The notes under the pieces are model-generated. The model was not told where the DNA came from. It worked only from the letters and a program-made list of their open reading frames with translations, and did no database searches. Positions 11,837 through 21,997 of a DNA stretch of 64,000 nt are shown here, piece by piece (position 1 is the stretch's first letter; every line of letters starts with the position of its first letter). Both the position numbers and the translations under genes were made by a program. The DNA is from Blattamonas nauphoetae (taxonomy: Eukaryota; Preaxostyla; Oxymonadida): contig JARBJD010000050.1 of NCBI GenBank assembly GCA_033064195.1, positions 62,001 through 126,000 on the forward strand, read 5' to 3'.

Positions 11837-12648
11837 GGGGTTCCCCAATCTGCTTTTGCTGGGTCATTTCTCTGACTTGTTCCAAACACACCATTCCAAT
11901 CGATTGTCCTGTGGCTTCGGATATCTTCGGCTTACTCACCATCATCAAGACCATGAATCCACTATTCTCGTCATTCAACTCTTCACTTCATTACGTGAGT
12001 GTTCTTGCCAACGCGCATCATACAGGAAACGGTCTAAATTTATCAAGACAAAACAAACTCCCCACTGGAAGATGGGGCTGGTCGATCCTCCCGACGTTCG
12101 AAGAATCTTGAAGGGCGTTTCATACGTTTTCTCAATCAGTATCATGGAAACATGATCCCTCTTCTGTGTTCATGTACGTAATCCTGTTGTTCTCCAGTCA
12201 ATTCTCGTTTGTGTTGACGGCAACCGTTCTCTGCAATTTGTTTTTGAGGATGTTGACACTTCTCTCCCAATCACCTTCTTCCCTCGGTCGTGTTTATTGT
12301 GATCCCAGAATAATCATGGTTTGGTCGCCTTACAAAGAAGTCCGACCATTCTCTCATTTGTTTGTGTAGCGTGTTGGAGTCATTCTGATCGATGTTTCGC
12401 GTGTCGATGGTTTTCGAGTCATCAATCGTCTTGTGAGAAACAGAGAATACAAAGAACTCTGATCAACTGCACCATTCTCTCTCATTTTTCTACTCGGCGT
12501 GAAGATGAGAAAACAATAAAAGAGAAACGTGAGTCGTTTTGTGAGATGAGAGTAATCAAAGAAGTGAAATGGATAGTCAATCCCGAAAGGGTTGGTTTCG
12601 CTTTCGGCACGGCATCAATCGCAACAATGTCATTCAGATCCAAATCCA
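11837..12648. other. Spacer between A copy 3 and B copy 1
   Basis: Contains the candidate extra A exon on the minus strand (11790-11978, SEATGQSIGMVCLEQVREMT). Further on there is a plus-strand kinase-like remnant around 12270-12420 (DPRIIMVWSPYKEVRPFSHL, compare FEPPHSGVRTLSHL in unit 1). The same order occurs at 18270-19098. Confidence 0.4.
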
Positions 12649-15486
12649 TTATCGGGAAACAGGGGACCTGCAGTTGGCTCCGAAGTATTGCAGAATACAT
12701 CTTGTTTCATTTATGGTTGAATCGTCATATTTCGAGTGGATCTCCCTGCAGAGGATGAACTCGATCGCATCCTCCAGTCCTTCTTCTCGAATCGTGGGAA
12801 ATCCTCCCCTTCTCCACATCCTTTCTGTTGTTTTGTCGACCTTCCCTTCTTTCACGTCATTGATCGGTTTCACTAAGGTTTTCATCGACCAAGAAAACAC
12901 CTTGCAGAGTATTACGTGGTTCACAATGCGGGTGAAGATTCCCGTGCTGCTGATGGCGCGAGCTACCACTGGCTGGTCACATGCTGAACAGATGCGTTTG
13001 AACTCATCTTCCCATTGTGAACTGTTTGGGTTGAATGACGAATGTTGAAAGTATTCGTTGAGGCACACGACGGAAGGGGCGATCAGACGTTCTATCTGGG
13101 TTCGAGACAATCGCGTCGCACAGTGACGAGCTTGTTGGAGGCTTCCGAGAACAAAATTGACGAAGAGAGTATCACAGTTTTCGGAGTCAGTGTCGATTGA
13201 GAGTTTGTTCTGGATTTTCATTCGCACGATAACTGGAACAGTCTCCAAATCAGCCTCGTCCCATTCGTCCAATGTTGGTTCGTGATCGTCGGGTCGAGAT
13301 GAGAGGAGACTGCTGATCGGAGCTTGTTGGAATGATTCGACGTGCAGAGAGAGGAAAGACTCGAAGGCATGGAAATACTCCTCTTTCGTGCGTCCAGTGT
13401 TTCGAAACGCCAGTTGGAGGCTTCGGGTGTTGTGACGTTTGAAGAACACACACATCCGCAGAATCGTCGAGTCATCCAAAGAGCAAGAGCTGTCCAGCAG
13501 ACCCACAATTCGATCCACAACGGCCATCGTCTCGCAATCCGAGAGAGGACACACAAGTTCCGCTGTCAGGATGAAAGGCGGAGAGGACGACACGAGACCA
13601 GACGAGATCATTTCTTCCTTCAGCTCTCGACGAAATGATTCAGTGGTGGGTGTCTTCAGATCAAATCGCATCACTTCGGAAAGCAAGTAATATATCGCGG
13701 GTTGACTCTGTGGATGGAGTGCAAAAACATTGTGCGAGAGATGGACAAGATACTCTTTCGAGAGAGTGAGAAATGAGAGACAACATTGACTCAACTCACT
13801 GTGAGTGATGTTTGGTTGAGAGAATTTGGTCTCAGGTTCGCATTTCTCGAAAGAATAGATGATGTTGCTCATCACATCAACGAGGTGAGCATGGAGTGAA
13901 TGGTATTGAGGCGTGAATGGCAGGTGTGAAGGGTCGACTGCGGTGAGGAAAAGGGAGAGCCAACCATTCCAGAAATGCTTCACTTTGCCAATTGGGTTGA
14001 TCCATTCAGCGATGAGTTGAGTGGCAGCGAGCATGATTGTTGCGTGCTGCGGTTGTGTTGGGGTGAGGAGTGCCCAGAGTGATCGGACATGGTGTTTTGA
14101 CGAAGAAACCAACTTGTCCTTCACTTTAATCGTGAATATCCCATCGTCAGCGAAGGTCAGTGTGGTGTCTTTCGGAAGATAGTCACTGTAAACCCTTGGA
14201 CGACGGTCGATGAAAGTGGCAGTTGATTGAATGTAGAAATCGGTGAATTGTCTCCCTTCGTCAGCGTGGGCAAGCAGACATTCAAATCCCTTCGCCCAAA
14301 CAGAAGTGTGCGTCGAATCCTGTTCGCCGTAGAAAAGACATTCGAAGATCACATCTTCATCGAGCTGATCCAAAGAAGAAGTAAACTCGGCCAGCTCGGT
14401 AAATATTTCGTCAAGCAACTCAGCGAGTTGCGGATGAGATGAGGGAGTGTGGGTAAATACCGATTCGCTTTCGTAGATTTGCAGAATCGTTTCAAACATC
14501 TTCCTATTCCGCTTCCAAGGGAAGAAAACAAGATGGGCGATGACATGCCGCAAGTATGGACAGAATTCTTGGGCAATTGATGCAAAACCTTCAGATTTCT
14601 TCACTTCTCCGAACCAGGCCGACTCGTCATCCCATTCCCATTCATCTCGACGGAAGAGAGCAATAACATCGATAGAATGGAGCAGAATTTTAGAAACATG
14701 GCGGTGGAAGTCCAAAGTTGTGTCGTTGAATGGGATTTCGTGTGGTTTCAGAAGCGAGAGGAGGTTGGAGAAGAAATCAGTTTTTGCGATCTTATGAGAG
14801 TATTCAGTCATCCAAACAGAGTACCCAGCGGAGAAAAAAGCAATCGCAGCAGCACGTAGTGTGTCTGAGGGATAGGACAAGATTTTGAGGAAAGAGGACG
14901 GGTCAACTTTTGGTGGAAAGTAACTTTTTTCGGCGGTGTGGATGGAATAGAGAAAATAGCGGGGACCATCCGTGGAGAGCTTGGTGGTGTATTCCATGAA
15001 CCGAATTGCGTGATTCACTTCACTGGGTGACAATTCAGCGCCGGATCCAACTTGTTCGAAGAGCGAAACGCATCCCTTCTCCAGATCATCGTTGGTAATT
15101 GAATCTTGCGAAACGACTCTCCAGTCCGATGTGATCGAATGTTGAAGAGGAATATCACCACCCACCAGATGCGATCGAACAGAGTTTGGTTCGAGATAGA
15201 GTCGTCTTCTTTTCGTTTCGTACTGCACAATTTGCTTTGAAATTTGAACATAGGGTCGATCATTCGGGAGGATCGTGAGGAAATCATTGGTTGATTGGTT
15301 TGGATGCAAATCAATTGATGATTCTTCGCTGGTTTGAACGGAGTCTGGATGTGATGAATCCATGATGTCTGCATTTGAAATATTAGATTGATCAGTTTGT
15401 ATAGGTGGAGTAGATTGTGAATCATTACGAATTCTCCGCAGTTTATGCTTTGGAGGCATCAAAGATTGATCTGCCCTTTTCACCAT
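12649..15486 (-). CDS. Family B gene, copy 1
   Basis: Single uninterrupted frame of about 945 aa from MVKRADQSLMPPKHKL, the start shared with the other B copies; an upstream ATG at 15663 is not conserved. The basic N terminus is followed by a Ser/Thr-rich linker, a conserved block NDFLTILPNDRPYVQISKQI, and long helical stretches (FLKILSYPSDTLRAAAIAFF; LLSLLKPHEIPFNDTT). A strongly conserved C-terminal block TLVKPINDVKEGKVDKTTER leads into RRGGFPTIREEGLEDAIEF. No membrane segment. The alternating helical pattern suggests an ARM/HEAT-like solenoid; I recognise no named family. It lies upstream of A copy 3 on the same strand, about 0.8 kb away. Three intact copies in the window suggest selection. 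Confidence 0.8.
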   Translation of the reverse strand: MVKRADQSLMPPKHKLRRIRNDSQSTPPIQTDQSNISNADIMDSSHPDSVQTSEESSIDLHPNQSTNDFLTILPNDRPYVQISKQIVQYETKRRRLYLEPNSVRSHLVGGDIPLQHSITSDWRVVSQDSITNDDLEKGCVSLFEQVGSGAELSPSEVNHAIRFMEYTTKLSTDGPRYFLYSIHTAEKSYFPPKVDPSSFLKILSYPSDTLRAAAIAFFSAGYSVWMTEYSHKIAKTDFFSNLLSLLKPHEIPFNDTTLDFHRHVSKILLHSIDVIALFRRDEWEWDDESAWFGEVKKSEGFASIAQEFCPYLRHVIAHLVFFPWKRNRKMFETILQIYESESVFTHTPSSHPQLAELLDEIFTELAEFTSSLDQLDEDVIFECLFYGEQDSTHTSVWAKGFECLLAHADEGRQFTDFYIQSTATFIDRRPRVYSDYLPKDTTLTFADDGIFTIKVKDKLVSSSKHHVRSLWALLTPTQPQHATIMLAATQLIAEWINPIGKVKHFWNGWLSLFLTAVDPSHLPFTPQYHSLHAHLVDVMSNIIYSFEKCEPETKFSQPNITHSELSQCCLSFLTLSKEYLVHLSHNVFALHPQSQPAIYYLLSEVMRFDLKTPTTESFRRELKEEMISSGLVSSSPPFILTAELVCPLSDCETMAVVDRIVGLLDSSCSLDDSTILRMCVFFKRHNTRSLQLAFRNTGRTKEEYFHAFESFLSLHVESFQQAPISSLLSSRPDDHEPTLDEWDEADLETVPVIVRMKIQNKLSIDTDSENCDTLFVNFVLGSLQQARHCATRLSRTQIERLIAPSVVCLNEYFQHSSFNPNSSQWEDEFKRICSACDQPVVARAISSTGIFTRIVNHVILCKVFSWSMKTLVKPINDVKEGKVDKTTERMWRRGGFPTIREEGLEDAIEFILCREIHSKYDDSTINETRCILQYFGANCRSPVSR

Positions 15487-16001
15487 TCGAATCGTCGTTT
15501 TATCAGCTGATTGCTTTTGAAAGCTCTCCTCTTTCATCAAAATGAACACACAGGATCTCTCTCTTCTCCTTTCTGTTCGTGCTGCCCCTGAACCGTTTGA
15601 ATGACAGGATAAAAACTTCTTCTCAAAACAAACCATCCACGAATGAAGACTAGACCAAAACAATTACAAATAATGGAATTCAAAACTCGTTCTCTGCATT
15701 CGACACGTCCAAGCGAGCGAGGCCTGCTGTGGAATCCAAATGGTCCCTCGGTTTTCTCACCCACTTTTACGACTCTCACTTTAGACAGTGCTGGTATTTC
15801 GTCCCTCGTTGAGTGGAATTCACTACCTGGCGGCGTGAATGTCTCCAACATTTTGAAAGATTGAGAGGAATTCGGAATCTGTGGAATGCTCACACTCTTT
15901 TCGATGTGTCGTTTCATTCTCTCCTATTATTGCTCTCTTTTTCTCTCTGCTTTGTTCAGAAACGAGGAAAAATGATCAAACTGTGACGTGAAACGTGAAA
16001 T
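15487..16001. other. B upstream region carrying a neighbour's 3' end
   Basis: 15640-15700 matches 21955-22016 (ACCAAAACAATTRCAAATAA and on to CTCTGCA). In the second place this covers the stop and last codons (AENEF) of the disordered-protein gene. Here the same five codons and stop stand alone on the minus strand, so the duplicated block includes the tail of that gene. The rest, to the GTGACGTGAAACGTGAAAT box at about 15980, is non-coding as far as I can see. Confidence 0.6.
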
Positions 16002-18270
16002 TTACATCCGATATCTATTATATCTCCATCCTGTCCATATTGTGGTGTTCATCCCAGTCTCCCTTCGAACCTGTCTCACGTACTCCACAATCTCTGATCG
16101 TATTCGATTGTCCCTTCGCATCAGCCATCCTTCAATTGCATCTTCATGTCCTGCTTCTCGTCGTCTCTCCACTCGCTTCTTCCATCTCGCTTTCTCATTC
16201 ATCTTCATTTCCACATCGTCTTCTCTGATCTCCTTCAGTCTCTCTCCCAAATCTCTCTCCTTTATCTTCTCTACCAGCCACCCAACTTCCCACTCCTCTC
16301 TTCCTGTCTCCACCATCTCACCATCTTCAAACAGTTCTCCCTCGAGCATCAGTGTCTGTTCCAAAAGAAAAGAGATTCGAGTTGGTAGATCTCTATTGGT
16401 TGAGACTACTTTCGGAATGAACTCTTCTCGCTGAAGGATGATCTGCAGGCATTGCTTCGCTGGTTTCAGGACAAATTCAAACTGCAACTTTCTGATTCTG
16501 ATCTGTTCTTCTTTGTTTTGAGTGACGCATGTCGGATCCCAAATCAAGTTGACGATGACCCAAACGAATCTCAAATGGAATTGACCATGTTGGATTGGAA
16601 CTGTCATCGGTTTGGATGTGTCGATCACTCGTTCAATCAGATGCTCTTCCAGCAGGCGAGGCACCAGGTGATGGAGAGTGGAACTGATGTTGAGTATCAG
16701 TGTAAGATGGCATGAATGAGATGGAGAAGAGAGACAACAAGTTTGCTCCAAAAGTGAACACAGCTGTGGAACATCGGAGAAGGCAGATTCGACAACTGGA
16801 CGGAGGGATTTGTGAGAGCAGGTGAGACTTTCGGCAGCACAGCTCCACGAAATGTTGAGAATTGTGATCAAATGAGCAGTTCGGTCATATGGTAGACAAT
16901 TCGATTCGTTCTTCTCGAGATCGAGTAGATCGAGGGAGGCGATGATAGTTGATTTGAGAAGAGGAACAAAGTTGAACTTGATGAGAATCTGGACAGGATG
17001 AGAAGAGACAAAGGCACACATCTTCAAAGTTGACGTCCACATCAAAGAGCAGAGGGTTGAGGAGAGTGAGACCATCACAAAGAATTTCCAAAACAGTGTT
17101 TCCGTTGAGAAGTGGTGATTCGGAGGGAAGTGTGGAGGAGAGAGCAGAGATGGTTCCATCCGAAGGCGACGATTCGGTGAACAGCGACTTCATTTCCGAA
17201 ACAAGCTCGGCCAGTGTGGAACACAGCCGTCCTGCGAACGGAACAAGCTCCGACGAACGTATAGTTGAACCAGAAGGCACTTCGAGTGTTCGGAGGAAGG
17301 AGCGTGTTTGATAATCAGACTTGCATCGTTTGGAGAGTGCTTGGAGAGCCATCTTGGATACTTCGAGATGGGGTGAGAAACACAGATGGGTGAAAATCTT
17401 TGTAAATGGGAGAGACAACTTAAGACTCTCCCAACGATCGAAAAATGAGAGAAATTGGGATTTGTGGTGGGTGACGATGGTTGAACACGATCGAGGAGTG
17501 GAAGTCATCATCAGCAGACAATCTTCGATCTGAAACGAGAAAAATGAAAAGATGACTGGCAGCAAACTGCATTTCTTACAATGTTGTTCTTTGTCGAAAG
17601 TACACATTTGAGAAAGAAGGACAGAATCGATGATGCACAAATCCGATCCAATTCATCTTCTGAAGTGCTCCCTGATCGAAGAATTCATGATAAAAAGTCA
17701 GGATGAACACAAAACATGGGAAGACCAATCAGAATCAACAATTTCGGGAGAGAAGTCTGAGAGATGATGACGAAACAAGAATCAGACTGTAACTTCAGAT
17801 GGTTGAGTCTTTTCACAATATGTCTCAAGAGTTTTGATGTAGTCCATATCAAGAATTGCTGAGAGGGCCCAATCAGATTCTGTCAAAATCATCAACGAGG
17901 ACGAAGGAAAACAAAGCGAGACAAACCAGTCGCAAGAACGAGGAGATTTTTGAGCATCACAGGACGGAGTGATTTGCATTTCCCGCAGATCTGGTGTAGA
18001 AGCGCTTCGACAAAGTTCTGCAAACATTTCAGAATGATCCCGAGACAAAATCTTCAAACTGTTTGTTTCGCTTTTTTGGCATCAATATCAGGATGTACTG
18101 ATGTATTGTCGACGAGCATGGTAGTTTTGAACGATGAATAGTTGTGTATCTGTCGAATACTCGATAGTACTCCGGACTGGCGATTCATCCGCCAGATTGA
18201 GATTCCAATGGTTAGATCAGATATGATCGTCAGATGTGTGTTTTGTTCAAGCCTTCATTACAGTCACCTG
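16002..18270 (-). pseudogene. Family A gene, copy 4 (donor site damaged)
   Basis: Minus-strand exons: 16002-16988, 17020-17529, 17580-17671, 17799-17879, 17927-18017 and an upstream exon from 18060. Exon lengths equal those of intact copy 2 (987, 510, 92, 81 and 91). The intron donor after the 81-nt exon reads CT instead of GT (CCAT/CTGAAG where copy 2 has CCAT/GTGAAG). Unless another donor is used, this intron stays in. Everything else is open, so loss would be recent. It ends WTGWRYNRYRM after the GHEDAIEGW motif. Confidence 0.65.
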
Positions 18271-19098
18271 TTGTAAGGTGTTCCACAATCTGTTCTCACT
18301 GGGTCATTTCTCTGACTTGTTCCAAACACACCATTCTTTTCGATTGTTCTGTCGTTTCGGATATCTTCGGCTTACTCACCTTCGTCAAGACCATGAATCC
18401 ACTATTCTCGCCATTCAACTCTTCACTTCATCACGTGATTGTTCCTGACAATGCACATCATGCAGGAAACAGGCAAACAGTCCATCTCAAAAACAAATCC
18501 CCCACCAGCAGATGGGGCTGGTCGATCCTTCCAACGTTCGAATAATCTGGAAGAACGTATCAGCAATTTTCTCAGTCAGTATCATGGAGACATGATCCCT
18601 CTTCTGTGCTCATGTTCACAATCCTGTTGTTTTCCAGTCCATTTTCGTTTCTATTGGTCGTGTTTATTGTGATCCCAGAATAATCATTGTTTGGTCGCCT
18701 TGCCACGAAGTTGAACACTCTTTCATCTGCTTGTGAAGCGTGTTGGAGTCATTTTGATCGATGTATCGTGTGATGATTGTTACAGACTACTCGAGAAAGA
18801 ATGGAGGAGGGATGTGCTTCTGTCATGTCTCGGCTTCAGGGCGACGTCGAGGCTTCTCCATCCTCTTTGACGACAACGTCGTGAAAAACACAAGAGAACC
18901 CACCGAAACAGAGAAACAGAACCATTCTCTCTTGTTGGGACGATTCGGCGTGAAGATGACAAGACAAAAAAGAGAACTGTGATTCGTTTTGTGAGATGAG
19001 ACAAATCAACGGAGTGAAATGGATTCTCATTCCCGAGAGAGTTGGTTTCGCTTTAGACACGGCATCAATCGCGACACTGTCATTCGGATCCAAATCCA
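18271..19098. other. Spacer between A copy 4 and B copy 2
   Basis: Same arrangement as 11837-12648: candidate extra A exon on the minus strand at about 18270-18400 and traces of the kinase-like remnant on the plus strand (DPRIIIVWSP, near 18670). No intact gene seen. Confidence 0.4.
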
Positions 19099-21912
19099 CT
19101 ATCGGAAAACAGGGGACTTGCTGTTGGCTCCGAAGTATCGCAGAATACATCGTGTTTCATTTATGGTTGAATCGGAATACCGTGAATACGTTTTCCTGCA
19201 GAGGATGAAGTCGATCGCATCCTCCAGCCCTTCTTCTCGAATCGTGGGAAACCCTCCTCGTCTCCACATCCTTTCTGTTGTTTTGTCGACCTTCCCTTCT
19301 TTCACGTCATTGATCGGTTTCACCAATGTTCCAATCGATTTGTATATCTTCTCACTGTTTGTGAGGCCATTTACAAGTCGGGAGAAGATTCCCGTCTTGC
19401 TGATGGCGCGAGCCACCACAGGCTGGTCACAGGCTGAACAGACACCTTGAAACACCTCTTGCCATTGATCACGGAACATTGAGAAGGTCATACGATAAAG
19501 TTTGAAGTATTCGTTGAGGCACTCGATGGACGGGGCGATCAGACTTTCAAGCTGTGTTCGAGTCAATCGAGTCGCACAGTGACGAGCTTGCTGGAGACTG
19601 CGCACAACAAAGTTGACGAAGAAATCTTGGAACTCTTTGCAGTCAGTGTCGATTGAGAGCTGGTTCTGTTTTCTCTTTCGAACCACAATCGGGACTGTCT
19701 CCAAATCAACTTCGTCCCATTCGTCCAATGTTGGTTCGTGATCGTCTGGTCGAGGCGAGAGGAGATTTCGAATCGGTGTGTCATCAAACGATTCGATGTG
19801 AAGAGAGAGGAAAGACTCGAAGGCATGGAAATACTCCTCTTTCGTGCGGCCAGTGTTTCGAAACGCGAGTTGGAGGCTTCGGGTGCTGTGACCAGCGATG
19901 AACACGCACATCCGCACAATCGTCGAGTCATCCAAAGAGCAGTCCCTGTCCAGCAGACCCGCAATTCGATCCACAACGTCCATCGTCTCGCAATCCGAGA
20001 GAGCACACACAAGTTCCGCTGTCAGGATGAAAGGCGGAGAGGACGACGCGAGACCAGACGAGATCATCTCTTCCTTCAGCTCTCGACGAAATCCTTCAGT
20101 GGTTGGTGTCTTCAGGTCAAATTTCATCACTTCGGAAAGCAAGTAATATATCGCGGGTTGACTCTGTGGATGGAGTGCAAAAACATTGTGCGAGAGATGG
20201 ACAAGATACTCTTTCGAGAGATTGAGAAATGAGAGACAACACATCTTCAACTCACTTTGAGTGATGATTGGTCGAGAGAATTCGGCGTAAGGCTCGCATT
20301 TCTTGAACGAATAGATGATGTTGCGCATTACATCAACGAGGAGAGCATGGAGTGAATGGTATTGAGGTGTGAATGGCAGATGTGAAGGGTTGACAGCGTT
20401 GAGGAAGCGGGAGAGCCAGCCAATCCAAAAATGTTTGATTCTGTCTGCCTGGTCGATCCATTTGGAGACGATTTGAGTAGCAGCGAGGATGATGGTTGCG
20501 TGCTGCGGTTGTGTTGGGGTGAGGAGGGCCCAGAGTGATCGGACATCGTGTTTGGACGAAGAGACCAACTTGCCCTTCACTTTGATCGTGAATGTGCCGT
20601 CGTCAGCGAAGATCAGTGCTATGTCTTTTGATTGATAGCCCAGTAAGACTCTTAGACGATGTTCCATAAAAGTCACAATCGACTGCAGTTCAACATCAGA
20701 GAATTGCCTCCCTTTGTCAGCATGAGCAAGCAGACATTCAAATCCCTTCACCCAAACAGAAGCGTCTTTCGAATCCAGACGACCGTAGAGAAGATATTCG
20801 ATGATCGAATCCTGATCAGCCTTATCAAACGAAGATGCCAAGTCTGACAGTTTGTTCATTATGTCGTCATACAACGATGCAAGTTGCGGATGAGAGGAGC
20901 GAGTGTGGATGAATACCGACTTGCTTTCGTAGATTCGCAGAATCGTTTTAAACATCTTCCTATTCCGCTTCCAAGGGAAGAAACAAAGATGGATGATAAC
21001 ATGCCGCAAGTATGGACAGAATTCTTGGGCAATTGAGGCGAAGACTGCGGTCTCTTTGGATGAGAGACGTTTGTCGCTGAGGAGAGCAATATCAGCAATA
21101 AAATGGAGCAGAATTTTTGAGAAACGGCGGTGGAAGTCCAAAGTTGCGTCGCTGAATGGAATTTCGTGGGGTTTCAGAAGAGAGAGGAGGCGTGTGAAGA
21201 AGTCAGTCTCTGCGATATGACGAGAGTATTTAGTTGTAGAACCTGAGTATCCAGCGGAGAAAAAAGCAATCGCAGCAGCTCGCAGTGTGTCTGATGGATG
21301 GGAAAGGATTTTTAGGAAAGTGGACGGGGCAACTTGAGGTGGACGGTAACCTCTGTGGGTCTTGAGTAAGATACAGTTAAAAGAGCGGGGACCATCTGCG
21401 GAGAGCTTGGTGGTGTATTCAAGAAACCGAATTGCGTGATTCACTTCACTGGGTGACAATTCAGCGCCGGATCCAACTTGTTCGAAGAGCGAAACGCATC
21501 CCTTCTCCAGATCATCGTTGGTAATTGAATCTTGCGAAACGACTCTCCAATCTGATGTGATCGAATTTTGAAGAGGAATCACAGCATCTTCCAGATGTGA
21601 GCGATCAGAGGTTGGTTCGAGATTGTGTCGTCTTCTTTTCGTTTCATACTGCATAATCTGCTTTGAAATTTGAACATAGCGCCGGTCATCCGGGAGGATC
21701 GTGAGGAAGTCAGTGATTGATTGGTTAGCACATGAAGCAATAGATGATTCTTCGTTGGGGCTTGTGATGTCGAGATGCGATGAATCCACGATGTCTGCAT
21801 TAGACACATTAGATTGACCAGTTAGTCCATACGATGTAGCTTGTGGAACATCGTTCCTTTTGCTAAGTTTATGCTTTGGAGGCATCGAAAATTGATCTAC
21901 CCTTTTCACCAT
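19099..21912 (-). CDS. Family B gene, copy 2
   Basis: Single frame of about 937 aa from MVKRVDQFSMPPKHKL; an ATG four codons upstream at 21924 is also possible. It is colinear with B copies 1 and 3: NDFLTILPDDRRYVQISKQI-type block near residue 65, helical repeats, TLVKPINDVKEGKVDKTTER and REEGLEDAIDF near the end. No stops or frameshifts. About 0.8 kb upstream of A copy 4 on the same strand; its upstream region overlaps the 3' end of the next gene. Function unknown, helical solenoid inferred. Confidence 0.8.
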   Translation of the reverse strand: MVKRVDQFSMPPKHKLSKRNDVPQATSYGLTGQSNVSNADIVDSSHLDITSPNEESSIASCANQSITDFLTILPDDRRYVQISKQIMQYETKRRRHNLEPTSDRSHLEDAVIPLQNSITSDWRVVSQDSITNDDLEKGCVSLFEQVGSGAELSPSEVNHAIRFLEYTTKLSADGPRSFNCILLKTHRGYRPPQVAPSTFLKILSHPSDTLRAAAIAFFSAGYSGSTTKYSRHIAETDFFTRLLSLLKPHEIPFSDATLDFHRRFSKILLHFIADIALLSDKRLSSKETAVFASIAQEFCPYLRHVIIHLCFFPWKRNRKMFKTILRIYESKSVFIHTRSSHPQLASLYDDIMNKLSDLASSFDKADQDSIIEYLLYGRLDSKDASVWVKGFECLLAHADKGRQFSDVELQSIVTFMEHRLRVLLGYQSKDIALIFADDGTFTIKVKGKLVSSSKHDVRSLWALLTPTQPQHATIILAATQIVSKWIDQADRIKHFWIGWLSRFLNAVNPSHLPFTPQYHSLHALLVDVMRNIIYSFKKCEPYAEFSRPIITQSELKMCCLSFLNLSKEYLVHLSHNVFALHPQSQPAIYYLLSEVMKFDLKTPTTEGFRRELKEEMISSGLASSSPPFILTAELVCALSDCETMDVVDRIAGLLDRDCSLDDSTIVRMCVFIAGHSTRSLQLAFRNTGRTKEEYFHAFESFLSLHIESFDDTPIRNLLSPRPDDHEPTLDEWDEVDLETVPIVVRKRKQNQLSIDTDCKEFQDFFVNFVVRSLQQARHCATRLTRTQLESLIAPSIECLNEYFKLYRMTFSMFRDQWQEVFQGVCSACDQPVVARAISKTGIFSRLVNGLTNSEKIYKSIGTLVKPINDVKEGKVDKTTERMWRRGGFPTIREEGLEDAIDFILCRKTYSRYSDSTINETRCILRYFGANSKSPVFR

Positions 21913-21997
21913 TCTGATGATCACTTTATCGGATGATTTCTCTCAAAAACACATCCACGAATGAAGACTAAACCAAAACAATTGCAAATAATGGAAT

